A stretch of DNA of 64,000 bases from contig PLLO01000007.1 in NCBI GenBank assembly GCA_003142255.1, positions 1 through 64,000 on the forward strand. Direction: 5' to 3'. Below are positions 16,155 through 25,185 of the stretch, one piece after another (position 1 is the stretch's first letter; every line of letters starts with the position of its first letter). Source of the DNA: Bacteroidales bacterium (GTDB taxonomy: Bacteria > Bacteroidota > Bacteroidia > Bacteroidales > VadinHA17). Under the pieces are notes generated by a model. The model was given only the letters and a program-made list of their open reading frames with translations. It did no database searches and was not told the DNA's origin. A program made the translations under genes and the position numbers.

Positions 16155-17429
16155 ATGATTAAGTTGATACTCCTCGTTATTTTCTATCTGACTTTTCCTG
16201 TCCTGATAATTTATCTGTGCAAGAAATGGACATTTCTTGAGAAGCTGGGCTCAATCGTAATTGCATATGCATTCGGACTTCTGATCGGGAGCACCGGCAT
16301 ATTCCCAAAAGGTAGCGACGGATACAAGCTTGCAGTGGTGGGGCGCGGACCTCTTTCACAGACTGAGATTGAGACCCTGATCTCAGACGGCAAGGTTGTA
16401 CCGGAAGATATCTGGGTTAACCAGATTGCAAGGGTACAGGATATTATTCCGACACTTGTAGTACCGCTTGCTTTCCCTCTTTTGCTTTTTTCTCTTAATA
16501 TTAAGCGATGGCTCAAATATGCCAAAAAAGGATTTGTCTCAGTCGGTCTTGCCCTGATTGCAGGACTTGTAATGGTGACTATCGGTTTCTTTATCTGGAA
16601 GGATTCGATTCCGGAAAGCTGGAAGCTGGCCGGTATGTTTGAAGGAATTTACACAGGCGGAACCCCGAATTTCGTCGCCATAAAGATGGCTCTTAATGTC
16701 GATCCGAATTTGTTTGTCATTGTCAGCACCTATGATATGGTCGTTGGGGCATTTCTTGTACTGTTTTATATTACGGTAGCTCCGCGCATCTTCAGGTTTA
16801 TACTTCCAAAATATTCTGAGGAAAAGGGACTTTCAACAGAGGCAGTTGAAATTGCAAAGGAAACTGTAGACATGGAGGATTTTAACGGAGTACTGAAAAA
16901 AGAGACCTTGTTGCCGCTTCTTAAAGCCCTTGGGTTAGCGGTATTGATTTTTGCCATTGCCGGAGGTTTAAGCATGGCTCTGCCAAAGCTTCCACAGATG
17001 TTAGTTGTCATTCTTACCATTACTACACTTGGAATTCTTGCATCACTAATAAAACCCATAAACAGGATTAAAAAGACATTTCAGCTTGGAATGTACTTTA
17101 TACTTGTTTTTTCACTGACAGTTGCTTCAATGGCAGACCTGAAGACAATGGTCGGTATAGGGATGGTCAATTTGATACTTTTTATCTCGTGGTGCTATTT
17201 TGGATCATTGATTCTGCATCTTATCCTTGCAAAAATATTCCGCGTGGATGCTGATAATTTCCTTGTAACATCGGCAGCATATATATTTTCACCACCATTT
17301 GTTCCCTTGGTGGCTAAAGCATTGAAAAATAAGGACCTGATAATCACAGGTATTACCGGAGGTATAATAGGCTATATATTAGGTAATTATTTTGGAATTG
17401 CCCTTGCATATTTTCTGAAGGGCTTCTAG
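16155..17429 (+). CDS. DUF819 family membrane protein
   Basis: An integral membrane protein of 424 residues from the ATG at 16155. I reject the TTG 54 bases upstream, as it lies in the fabI terminator. About ten hydrophobic segments are visible, with a conserved 'YTGGTPNFVAIKMALNVDP' in the middle and a second repeat-like 'ILASLIKPINRIKKTFQLGMYFILVFSLTVASMADL' later. DUF819 (YjcL-like) proteins resemble secondary transporters with an inverted-repeat fold; the substrate is unknown. It is alone between fabI and a convergent outer-membrane gene. Confidence 0.82.
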   Translation: MIKLILLVIFYLTFPVLIIYLCKKWTFLEKLGSIVIAYAFGLLIGSTGIFPKGSDGYKLAVVGRGPLSQTEIETLISDGKVVPEDIWVNQIARVQDIIPTLVVPLAFPLLLFSLNIKRWLKYAKKGFVSVGLALIAGLVMVTIGFFIWKDSIPESWKLAGMFEGIYTGGTPNFVAIKMALNVDPNLFVIVSTYDMVVGAFLVLFYITVAPRIFRFILPKYSEEKGLSTEAVEIAKETVDMEDFNGVLKKETLLPLLKALGLAVLIFAIAGGLSMALPKLPQMLVVILTITTLGILASLIKPINRIKKTFQLGMYFILVFSLTVASMADLKTMVGIGMVNLILFISWCYFGSLILHLILAKIFRVDADNFLVTSAAYIFSPPFVPLVAKALKNKDLIITGITGGIIGYILGNYFGIALAYFLKGF

Positions 17430-17448
17430 AAATAACTAAATATTATAT

Positions 17449-17494
17449 AAAAAACTTTCCCTCTCTTTTCACCAGTTGGCGGAAAGAGAGGAAA
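17449..17494 (-). terminator. Terminator of the Omp85-like gene
   Basis: Read on the minus strand, TTTCCTCTCTTT pairs with AAAGAGAGGGAAA (one bulged base) around a 14-base loop, followed after a C-terminal G by TTTTTT. It lies 35 bases past the stop of the gene at 17529-18884. The stem is also a candidate for the converging DUF819 transcript, but no T-run follows on that strand. Confidence 0.65.
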
Positions 17495-17528
17495 AAGAAG
17501 GGGGTGAGTACAGGTAAATATGTAAATC

Positions 17529-18884
17529 CTAGAACATATAATTCAGTCCTATTGAGAATCCGATATTCCCATCCTGTGCATTAAATGCCTTTCCAATGTC
17601 AATGGCAATTACGAAGTTCTGGTTCATAACAGGCATAATACTTATACCGGCACTCTGATGCAGTTTGTCTTTGCCTCCGTGGAAAAAATCAGAATAATTT
17701 TCTGCAGGGAGCGTCGTTAAGAATGTTGTGCTAAGATCTGATGGAAGGGTTATATCTTTTGTAACTAACCCGAAATCATAAAAGGTATTAATCCCGAGGT
17801 AGCAATCCTGCTTAAGGAATTTAAAATAAATGGGTTTCCAGCGAAGCTCCACGTTTCCCAGAAAGAACGCGTCACCTATAACCCTGTTCCTCAGAATACC
17901 CCTGAGCGTGCTTGATCCTCCAAGTCCCTCACTGGTTGCACCGGTGAGCATTGAGGTGATGAACTGAGACTGATAGAAGAAGGGGACTTTCCCGGAAAGC
18001 GTGGTTTGATAACCCAGCCTGTAAACCAGCGAGAGGTTCTTCTCGATAAGTGTAAAGTACTGGCGGTGGGTTATATAAAATCTTGTGAATCCCCAGTCGT
18101 TTCCCAGAAACTTGGGAGCTATCTCAACCCCCATTTCTGTCCAGATACCTTTCATCGGGTTGGGTCTGTTATCACGGCTGTCCCATGTGACACCTACCTT
18201 TACTATATTGACCCATCCTCCGTCGGCTTCGTTGGCACTTATCAGACCGAGGTCCTGGTAGTACTTAAATAATCCCGGCATATCGGCATTATAAGGAAGC
18301 TTATCCTTCTTACCTCTATTGAGTGTAGGAATATTGACCGTATCGATCATAAAATCCTGGATTGCAAACCCTGCGCTCCATTTAATGTGATCTCCTGACA
18401 ACTTGCCCTGAAAGTCATTCTTGAATCTGAACTCATTCCTCTGGAAGCGGTAGAACATTGCACTCCTGTAAGGATCAACGGGACCTGTCGCCTTGTCATA
18501 TTTCATCCAGTTATCATTAAATACCGATTCGTATCCATTGAAACCATAGAAATCAGTTGCCATATCAGGAAGATAACTAAGGTCACTTGTCAGATGCACA
18601 CCATGGATGAGGTGATTTGACTCATACATCATCCTGAAGATTCCGCTGCCTTTTGTGTAATGAGAAACTTCGGTGTAGGTGTGATCAAAATAATCGGGAT
18701 AAGTGCTTCCATCTCCATAATTGTAGAATTCCACCAGGGCTCCGTACTGAAAACCAAGGTTGGAATCGTAAGTGGTTGCAGGTAGGGCTCCGCCGAATTT
18801 CCATCCGGTCTTCACCTTCTTCTCCTGTCCCGATACGGAAAGTGCCACTAAAGCCATAAGAATAACTGAAAAGATCTTTTTCAT
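17529..18884 (-). CDS. BamA/TamA-type outer-membrane barrel without POTRA
   Basis: An exported beta-barrel protein of 451 residues from the ATG at 18884 (MKKIFSVILMALVALSVSGQ signal peptide); the upstream TTG start of the track is less likely. It has alternating amphipathic strands throughout, a 'VTWDSRDNRPNPMKGIWTEMGVE' segment and the Omp85 signature 'GGSSTLRGI' near residue 330, and it ends in an aromatic residue (YMF). That is the barrel half of BamA/TamA; there is no room for POTRA domains before it. Related proteins are often annotated as surface antigen or Omp85 family. Function unknown. It is transcribed alone, divergent from hutI. Confidence 0.75.
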   Translation of the reverse strand: MKKIFSVILMALVALSVSGQEKKVKTGWKFGGALPATTYDSNLGFQYGALVEFYNYGDGSTYPDYFDHTYTEVSHYTKGSGIFRMMYESNHLIHGVHLTSDLSYLPDMATDFYGFNGYESVFNDNWMKYDKATGPVDPYRSAMFYRFQRNEFRFKNDFQGKLSGDHIKWSAGFAIQDFMIDTVNIPTLNRGKKDKLPYNADMPGLFKYYQDLGLISANEADGGWVNIVKVGVTWDSRDNRPNPMKGIWTEMGVEIAPKFLGNDWGFTRFYITHRQYFTLIEKNLSLVYRLGYQTTLSGKVPFFYQSQFITSMLTGATSEGLGGSSTLRGILRNRVIGDAFFLGNVELRWKPIYFKFLKQDCYLGINTFYDFGLVTKDITLPSDLSTTFLTTLPAENYSDFFHGGKDKLHQSAGISIMPVMNQNFVIAIDIGKAFNAQDGNIGFSIGLNYMF

Positions 18885-18992
18885 AGGTATAGTTTTGGTT
18901 GACAATGTTAAAGATAAAGAAAAAGTGAAATAATGGCCACTTTTTTTAATAATTGCTACCTTCGGCTATTATTTTTAAGACTATATACTTAC

Positions 18993-20273
18993 ATGGGCCT
19001 TCTTATAAAGAATATTAAAGGGCTGATTCAGGTTGAAGGTGATCCGAAGCTGAGGGTGTGCGGGAAAGAGATGTCTTTAATCGACACTGTTTCAGATGCT
19101 TATTTATATATTGAAGAAGATCTCATTTCTGATTTCGGACCAATGAGGTTTCTTGACGGTAATCCGGGAAAGATAGATCTGTCAGGAGATATTGTAATTG
19201 ATGCCTCGGGCAAATTTGTTTTTCCATCTTTCTGCGACTCACATACCCATCTTGTTTATGCAGGAAGCCGCGAAGGTGAATTTACTGATAAGATCAGGGG
19301 GCTTTCTTATGAGGAGATAGCCAGGCGAGGCGGCGGAATTTTGAATTCTGCCATGAAGCTGAACGAGACATCTGAAGATGAATTGTTCAAACAATCAATG
19401 GTCCGTATAAATGAGATTATCAGTCAGGGCACCGGCGCAGTTGAAATAAAAAGTGGTTACGGACTCTCTCCGGAATCGGAGTTGAAAATGCTCAGAGTTA
19501 TAAGGAGGATCAGGGAGAACGCTCCCCTGGAAGTAAAAGCTACTTTTCTGGGCGCCCATGCAGTCCCGCATGAATACGACGGAAGAAGGCAGGAGTATGT
19601 AGACCTGGTTATAAATGAAATGATCCCTGTTGTTGCATCTGAGCAGCTTGCAGATTATATTGATGTTTTTTGTGATGAAGGCTTTTTCACTGCAGAAGAT
19701 ACTGAAAGGATTCTTATGGCAGGACTTAAGTACGGATTAACGGCAAAGATACATGCCAACGAGCTTTCCTTTTCAGGAGGTGTACAGGCAGCGGTTAAAT
19801 ACAATGCTCTGTCGGTTGACCATCTTGAACGATTGGGAGATGATGAGATTGAAGCACTTAAAGGTTCCGGAACTATGCCGACGCTTCTCCCTGGTTCAGC
19901 ATTATTCCTCGGACTGCCTGATGCTCCTGCAAGAAAAATGATCGATGCAGGCCTGCCGCTGGCACTGGCATCCGATTATAATCCAGGATCATCGCCTTCA
20001 GGCAATATGAAGCTTGTAATGTCTTTGGGATGCATTAAGCTGAAGATGCTGCCTGAGGAGGTATTAAATGCAGTCACGATAAATTCGGCTTATGCCATGG
20101 GATTATCCGAAACCTATGGATCAATTGCACGTGGAAAAGTGGCTAATGTATTTATAACAAAGGAGATGCCGTCATATGAGTTCCTGCCTTATGCTTTTGG
20201 CAGCGACCTGATTGAGACAGTAATATTAAAAGGTAAAGTATTTAACCCCCCAACCCCCCTGAAGGGGGGCTAA
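18993..20273 (+). CDS. hutI: Imidazolonepropionase
   Basis: Third enzyme of histidine degradation: hydrolyses 4-imidazolone-5-propionate to N-formimino-glutamate. It is a metal-dependent amidohydrolase with 'FCDSHTHLVYAGSREGEF' (metal HxH), 'GTGAVEIKSGYGL', 'FLGAHAVPHEY', 'KIHANELS' and 'ALASDYNPGSSPSGNM'. I start it at the ATG at 18993 (MGLLIKNIKGLI), giving 426 residues; the track start adds 20 hydrophobic residues unlike the family. The last nine residues (NPPTPLKGG) are encoded by the GC-rich repeat at 20246-20316, so the natural C-terminus has been replaced or extended. ftcD, the next pathway step, follows. Confidence 0.93.
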   Translation: MGLLIKNIKGLIQVEGDPKLRVCGKEMSLIDTVSDAYLYIEEDLISDFGPMRFLDGNPGKIDLSGDIVIDASGKFVFPSFCDSHTHLVYAGSREGEFTDKIRGLSYEEIARRGGGILNSAMKLNETSEDELFKQSMVRINEIISQGTGAVEIKSGYGLSPESELKMLRVIRRIRENAPLEVKATFLGAHAVPHEYDGRRQEYVDLVINEMIPVVASEQLADYIDVFCDEGFFTAEDTERILMAGLKYGLTAKIHANELSFSGGVQAAVKYNALSVDHLERLGDDEIEALKGSGTMPTLLPGSALFLGLPDAPARKMIDAGLPLALASDYNPGSSPSGNMKLVMSLGCIKLKMLPEEVLNAVTINSAYAMGLSETYGSIARGKVANVFITKEMPSYEFLPYAFGSDLIETVILKGKVFNPPTPLKGG

Positions 20274-20316
20274 ATTGGACCACTGAACCAACCCCCCTTT
20301 AGGGGGGCAGGGGGGC
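20246..20316. repeat. GC-rich palindromic repeat overlapping the hutI 3' end
   Basis: CCCCCCAACCCCCCTGAAGG... is followed by GGGGGCTAAA and a second hairpin CCCCCCTTTAGGGGGG. The left half matches the element after speB (40301-) with one mismatch in 29 bases. It supplies the last codons and stop of hutI. Confidence 0.7.
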
Positions 20317-20341
20317 GAGTATATGGAGAAACAAATTAATC

Positions 20342-22009
20342 ATGAATGAGAAGAGAATAATAGAATGCGTTCCGAATTTTAGTGAAGGAAGGGATATGTC
20401 TGTAATTAAGCAGATTACAGATGTTATTGAGTCGGTGGATGGAGTAAAGCTGCTTGATGTAGATCCCGGAAAAGATACCAACAGGACTGTGGTTACTTTT
20501 GTCGGTAACCCGGAGGCTGTTTCCGAGGCAGCCTTCAGGGCTGTGAAAAAAGCATCTGAGATCATTGACATGTCAAAGCATCATGGTGCCCACCCGCGAA
20601 TGGGTGCCACGGATGTGTGCCCATTTATACCGGTATCAGGAATTACAATGGAAGAGACGGTTAAATACGCCAGAAAAGTGGCTGAGCGCATCGGCAATGA
20701 ACTGAAGATACCTGTGTATTGCTACGAAAATGCAGCCTCTGAGGAGAAGAGAAGAAACCTTGCGAGCTGCAGGGCAGGGGAATATGAGGGACTCAGGAAG
20801 AAACTTGAGGACCCCGCATGGAAGCCTGATTTTGGTCCGGCTGCTTTCAATAAATTTTCAGGGGCAACGGCGGTTGGAGCCCGCGATTTCCTGGTCGCCT
20901 TCAACGTAAATCTGAATACCACCTCAACCCGGCGGGCAAATGCAATTGCGTTCGACGTCAGGGAAAAGGGCAGGATAGTCAAAAATAAGGAAGGCAAGGA
21001 AATAAGTGTACCGGGTACACTTAAAAGCGTTAAGGCAATAGGATGGTATATTGAAGAGTATGGGATCGCGCAGATTTCAATGAACCTGACCAATATTTCC
21101 GTTACACCGGTTCATATAGCTTTCGACGAGGTTTGCCGTAAAGCCGATGCCCGTGGCGTAAGAGTCACCGGTTCGGAGCTGGTTGGACTTATCCCTTTCA
21201 AGGCAATTCTTGATGCCGGAAAGTACTTCCTTGAAAAACAGAACAGATCGGCCGGAGTGTCAGATTCCGAGCTTATTAAAATTGCTGTTAAATCGATGGG
21301 ATTAAATGATATTCATCCGTTCATTCCTGAAGAAAAAATAATTGAATTTGTTATGGCTGAAAAAGGGAAAAGAAAACTGATTGACATGAGCCTGAGATCA
21401 TTTATGGATGAGACTGCTTCTGAATCCCCGGCTCCCGGAGGCGGTTCAATCTCGGCCTACCTTGGAGCTCTTGGAGTCGCCCTGGGTACTATGGTTGCCA
21501 ACCTGTCGTCACATAAAAAAGGGTGGGACGACAGATGGAAGGAGTTCTCCGATTGGGCTGTAAGGGGTAAAGAGATTCAGAACAGGCTTCTTGACCTTGT
21601 GGATGAAGATACAGAAGCTTTCAACAGGATACTGGAAGCCTTCTCACTGCCGAAGAACAGTGAAGCAGAGAAAAAAGTCCGGCGCGATGCTGTTCAGTCC
21701 GCAACTAAGAATGCGACTATAGTTCCATTTGTGGTTATGGAAACGGCATTCAGAGGATTTGAACTCATCAGAGCAATGGTGGAGACCGGTAATCCGAATT
21801 CTGTAACTGATGCAGGAGTAGGAGCGCTTGCCCTGCATTCTTGTATAAAGGGTGCAGGTCTGAACGTAAAAGTGAATGCATCAGGTCTTGAAGATAAAAC
21901 CTTTGCAGCTGAAATAATCAGCAAAGCTCAGTTGTTGGAAAGTAAAGCTGTTGATGAGGAAGAAGCAATTATTAAAATGGTAAGATCCCGGATTAGTCAG
22001 AGATCATAA
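20342..22009 (+). CDS. ftcD: Glutamate formimidoyltransferase / formimidoyl-THF cyclodeaminase
   Basis: Bifunctional enzyme of 555 residues. It moves the formimino group of N-formimino-glutamate to tetrahydrofolate and then releases ammonia. The transferase half (residues 1 to ~300) begins 'RIIECVPNFSEGRDMSVIKQI' and has 'MSKHHGAHPRMGATDVCPFIPV'. The cyclodeaminase half (from ~345) shows 'SLRSFMDETASESPAPGGGSISAYLGALG' and 'SVTDAGVGALALHSCIKGAGLNVKVN'. Both halves are complete, as in the mammalian fusion. It sits 68 bases after hutI, so both likely act together. hutH and hutU are not in this window. Confidence 0.95.
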   Translation: MNEKRIIECVPNFSEGRDMSVIKQITDVIESVDGVKLLDVDPGKDTNRTVVTFVGNPEAVSEAAFRAVKKASEIIDMSKHHGAHPRMGATDVCPFIPVSGITMEETVKYARKVAERIGNELKIPVYCYENAASEEKRRNLASCRAGEYEGLRKKLEDPAWKPDFGPAAFNKFSGATAVGARDFLVAFNVNLNTTSTRRANAIAFDVREKGRIVKNKEGKEISVPGTLKSVKAIGWYIEEYGIAQISMNLTNISVTPVHIAFDEVCRKADARGVRVTGSELVGLIPFKAILDAGKYFLEKQNRSAGVSDSELIKIAVKSMGLNDIHPFIPEEKIIEFVMAEKGKRKLIDMSLRSFMDETASESPAPGGGSISAYLGALGVALGTMVANLSSHKKGWDDRWKEFSDWAVRGKEIQNRLLDLVDEDTEAFNRILEAFSLPKNSEAEKKVRRDAVQSATKNATIVPFVVMETAFRGFELIRAMVETGNPNSVTDAGVGALALHSCIKGAGLNVKVNASGLEDKTFAAEIISKAQLLESKAVDEEEAIIKMVRSRISQRS

Positions 22010-22201
22010 TTAGTCATTTTTAATTCTTAAAGTCAAAATTTGATCATGAGAACTGGTATTACAAAATATTAAGATTTCTTACAATATTAATTCTGGTTTC
22101 TAATAATTCAAGAGCAAGTTTTTAACAGTTAATGTTTTTTGTTACTAAAAATTATTATATTAGTAGTGAAGATTATTACCTATTAACCTAAATTTTTATC
22201 T

Positions 22202-25162
22202 ATGAAAAAAATCCTATTTCTTTTTTTACTGTTGCTCATAACAGGATCGCTTGTTATGGCACAGACAGTTGGGATTTCTGGTATTGTGACCAGTTCGGAT
22301 GATGGTCTTGCAATACCAGGTGTCTCTGTTATTGTCAAGGGAACTACCATTGGAACCAATACTAATGCTGACGGTAAATATTCTATTACAGTTACCGGTA
22401 ACCAGACATTAGTATTTAGTTTCGTTGGTATGAGGAGCCAGGAGATTCCTACGAATGGTAGAACAACTATCGATGTCATTCTGGCAAGTGACCTGATGAA
22501 TCTTGATGAAGTTGTGGTTGTTGGTTATGGTACAGCAAAAAAGGTTGGAACAGTTGTTGGATCATTTACACAGGTTTCTGCTGCCAAAATTGCTGAAAAA
22601 CCTACCGCAAACATAATTGATGCACTTCAGGGAAAAGTTGCCGGTCTTCAGGTTTATTCTTCATCAGGTGAACCTTCCCAGCTATCCTCTATCAGATTGC
22701 ATGGAGTTGGTTCCCTTGGAGCCAGTTCAACTCCATTGTATGTGCTTGACGGTACACCGATAGACCCGGGTACAATGCTGACACTTAACTCGAACGATTT
22801 TGAAAGTGTTACCATTTTAAAGGATGCTTCTGCAACCTCTATCTACGGTACCCGTGCTGCAAATGGTGTAATATACATTACAACAAAGCGCGGTACAACT
22901 GATACCAAAGCCCAGGTCAGAGTATCTTCCCAGTATGGTATTTCAAAGCTGGCTAATGAAGATTTCTTCAACAGCTTCATGAATACCAAGGAGTTAACTG
23001 ATTTCTGGGTTGCCACTGGTTATCGGACCCAGGCTCAGGTTGATGCAACACTGCTGGCATATCCATTCGATACTAAATGGTATCATACTTACTACAAAAA
23101 TTCTGCTGCTACTTATCAGACAGATCTTTCAATAGCCGGTGGTGGAGGAAAAACAACTTATTTCATATCTGGTTCTTACTTCTACGCAGATGGCCTTGCA
23201 CAGCGTTCGGCTTACGACCGATATTCTGTAAGGTCCAATATTAATACAAAAGCCAATGACTGGTTAAGTGTTGGACTGAATCTTTCAGCCAGTTCCGACA
23301 GCAGGCAGACAAACCAGTACGGAACAAACAGTACAAACCGCGGCCTTTCCATGTTGAGGCAGCCCTTCTATTCCCCGGTTGATACCAACGGAGTGGAATA
23401 TCCTGATTTGATACCTGGTATGAACGCTTATAATCCCAAGTATCTTGCAGCAAAAATGCCTTCAGTTACCAAAAATGCCCAGATAGACGGTATGGTCTAC
23501 CTTCAGATTAATCCGATAAAAGGATTAACAATCAGGACCCAGGCTGGAATGGATGCTTACGATCAGAGAAACAGCGCCAAACAGTACCCTTCCTATAAGG
23601 CGTCACTGAATAACGGTAATGCTACTGAATGGTTCTATCGTAATGTTACACTTACTGCTACTAATACGGCTGAATACAAATTTGATATAGGTACCCGCCA
23701 TAGTCTGACCTTTTTGGCAGGTCAGGAAGGAATAAAAAATACATATACCAGTTTTATGGCTTATGTCGGAGGTCTGACTGATGACCGTTTAATGTTGCTG
23801 GGAACCGGTACTTCTGCAACCAGGAACGTAAGCTCAAGCAAGTCTGAATATGCATTTCTTTCTTATTTCGGGCGTATTGATTATTCCCTGGATAATAAGT
23901 ACTTCTGGGATTTCTCAATCCGCAGGGATGGTTCGTCACGGTTTGGTGTTAAAAACCGTGATGCAAATTTCTATGCCACAGGGTTAATGTGGAATGCAAA
24001 AAAGGAATCATTCCTGGAAAATATTGATATTATTTCTTCTCTTAATGTTAAGGCAAGCATTGGTACAAGCGGTAACTCAGAAATAGCCAACTATGCAAAC
24101 CTTGCAACAGTAGGAACAAATCTTTACAATGGAGGAAGCGGATGGAGCATTTCAACGCCCGGAAACCCGGAACTCAGCTGGGAACACCAGTTCCAGACCA
24201 CCGTCGGAGTTAAGTTTGCATTGATGCATGACTTGTACCGGTTTAACATTGAGTATTATAACCGTGTTACAAATAATATGCTTGTTGATGTTCCTTACCC
24301 GTATACCTCAGGATTCGGTACAGTAACTTCAAATGTCGGTTCGTTAAAGAATGTCGGGTTTGACATCACAATCGACTTCGATATTATAAGACAGAAAGAC
24401 TTCTATATTACACCGTATGTAAACCTTAACTTTAATAAAAACGAGGTTACAAAACTGTTTAACGGACTTGATTTCTGGAGTATTCCGAATACTGGTGTAT
24501 GCTGGATAGTTGGTCAGCCAGTATCTTTCTTCTATCCCTATTTTGCAGGGATCGACCCTGCTGACGGATTACCCCAGTGGTATGTCCCGGGAAAGGATCC
24601 GACAGTAATGAAAACTGACTCAATTACCAAAACATTTGCTTCACCCGGTCTCAACCAGTTTCTTGGGAAGCCACGTTACCCGCCATTTACAGGTGGTTTC
24701 GGTCTAAATGCAGGCTGGAAAGGACTTGCATTGCAGCTGGATTTCGCTTTTGCATACAAAAAATATCTGTTCAATAACGACCGATATTTCTTTGAGAATC
24801 CGACTTCCTTAGGTTTTGTAGGTTATAACCAATCGAAAAGAGTCCTCAACTACTGGAAACAACCTGGCGATATAACTGAATTTCCAAAGTACGGTTCAAT
24901 TCTCTGGACACAGTTTGATTCCCGCCTTATTGAGGATGCCAGCTTCATGCGTCTGAAGAATCTTACTCTTTCCTATACTTTGCCTGAATCAATTCTGAGG
25001 AAAACAAAGTTCTTCTCAGGTGCCAGGATATTTGTCACAGGTCGTAACCTTCTCACTTTCACGAAATACCTTGGTCCCGATCCTGAGATTGACTCAAACC
25101 TCACACTTGGTGCAAACCCGAATACCAAGCAGTATTCATTTGGCGCTGAAATATCATTTTAA
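22202..25162 (+). CDS. SusC/RagA-family TonB-dependent outer-membrane transporter
   Basis: A 986-residue outer-membrane receptor. The signal peptide (to MAQ, about residue 21) is followed by the carboxypeptidase-regulatory-like domain 'ISGIVTSSDDGLAIPGVSVIVKGTTIGTNTNADGKYSITV'. Then come the SusC-type plug motifs 'DEVVVVGYGTAKK' and 'LYVLDGTPIDPGTM...IYGTRAANGVIYITTKRG', and a long barrel ending in F. It imports large nutrients together with the SusD-like lipoprotein encoded 23 bases downstream. No polysaccharide enzyme, sensor or sigma/anti-sigma pair is adjacent, so the substrate (glycan or peptide) is open. No clear promoter box is seen in the 192 bases before it. Confidence 0.93.
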   Translation: MKKILFLFLLLLITGSLVMAQTVGISGIVTSSDDGLAIPGVSVIVKGTTIGTNTNADGKYSITVTGNQTLVFSFVGMRSQEIPTNGRTTIDVILASDLMNLDEVVVVGYGTAKKVGTVVGSFTQVSAAKIAEKPTANIIDALQGKVAGLQVYSSSGEPSQLSSIRLHGVGSLGASSTPLYVLDGTPIDPGTMLTLNSNDFESVTILKDASATSIYGTRAANGVIYITTKRGTTDTKAQVRVSSQYGISKLANEDFFNSFMNTKELTDFWVATGYRTQAQVDATLLAYPFDTKWYHTYYKNSAATYQTDLSIAGGGGKTTYFISGSYFYADGLAQRSAYDRYSVRSNINTKANDWLSVGLNLSASSDSRQTNQYGTNSTNRGLSMLRQPFYSPVDTNGVEYPDLIPGMNAYNPKYLAAKMPSVTKNAQIDGMVYLQINPIKGLTIRTQAGMDAYDQRNSAKQYPSYKASLNNGNATEWFYRNVTLTATNTAEYKFDIGTRHSLTFLAGQEGIKNTYTSFMAYVGGLTDDRLMLLGTGTSATRNVSSSKSEYAFLSYFGRIDYSLDNKYFWDFSIRRDGSSRFGVKNRDANFYATGLMWNAKKESFLENIDIISSLNVKASIGTSGNSEIANYANLATVGTNLYNGGSGWSISTPGNPELSWEHQFQTTVGVKFALMHDLYRFNIEYYNRVTNNMLVDVPYPYTSGFGTVTSNVGSLKNVGFDITIDFDIIRQKDFYITPYVNLNFNKNEVTKLFNGLDFWSIPNTGVCWIVGQPVSFFYPYFAGIDPADGLPQWYVPGKDPTVMKTDSITKTFASPGLNQFLGKPRYPPFTGGFGLNAGWKGLALQLDFAFAYKKYLFNNDRYFFENPTSLGFVGYNQSKRVLNYWKQPGDITEFPKYGSILWTQFDSRLIEDASFMRLKNLTLSYTLPESILRKTKFFSGARIFVTGRNLLTFTKYLGPDPEIDSNLTLGANPNTKQYSFGAEISF

Positions 25163-25185
25163 TAACCAGTTAACGTATACTAATT

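Noticed and set aside
22010-22201. Promoter or riboswitch before susC
   Set aside because: AT-rich, but no TAnnTTTG box with a partner and no conserved aptamer element recognised.
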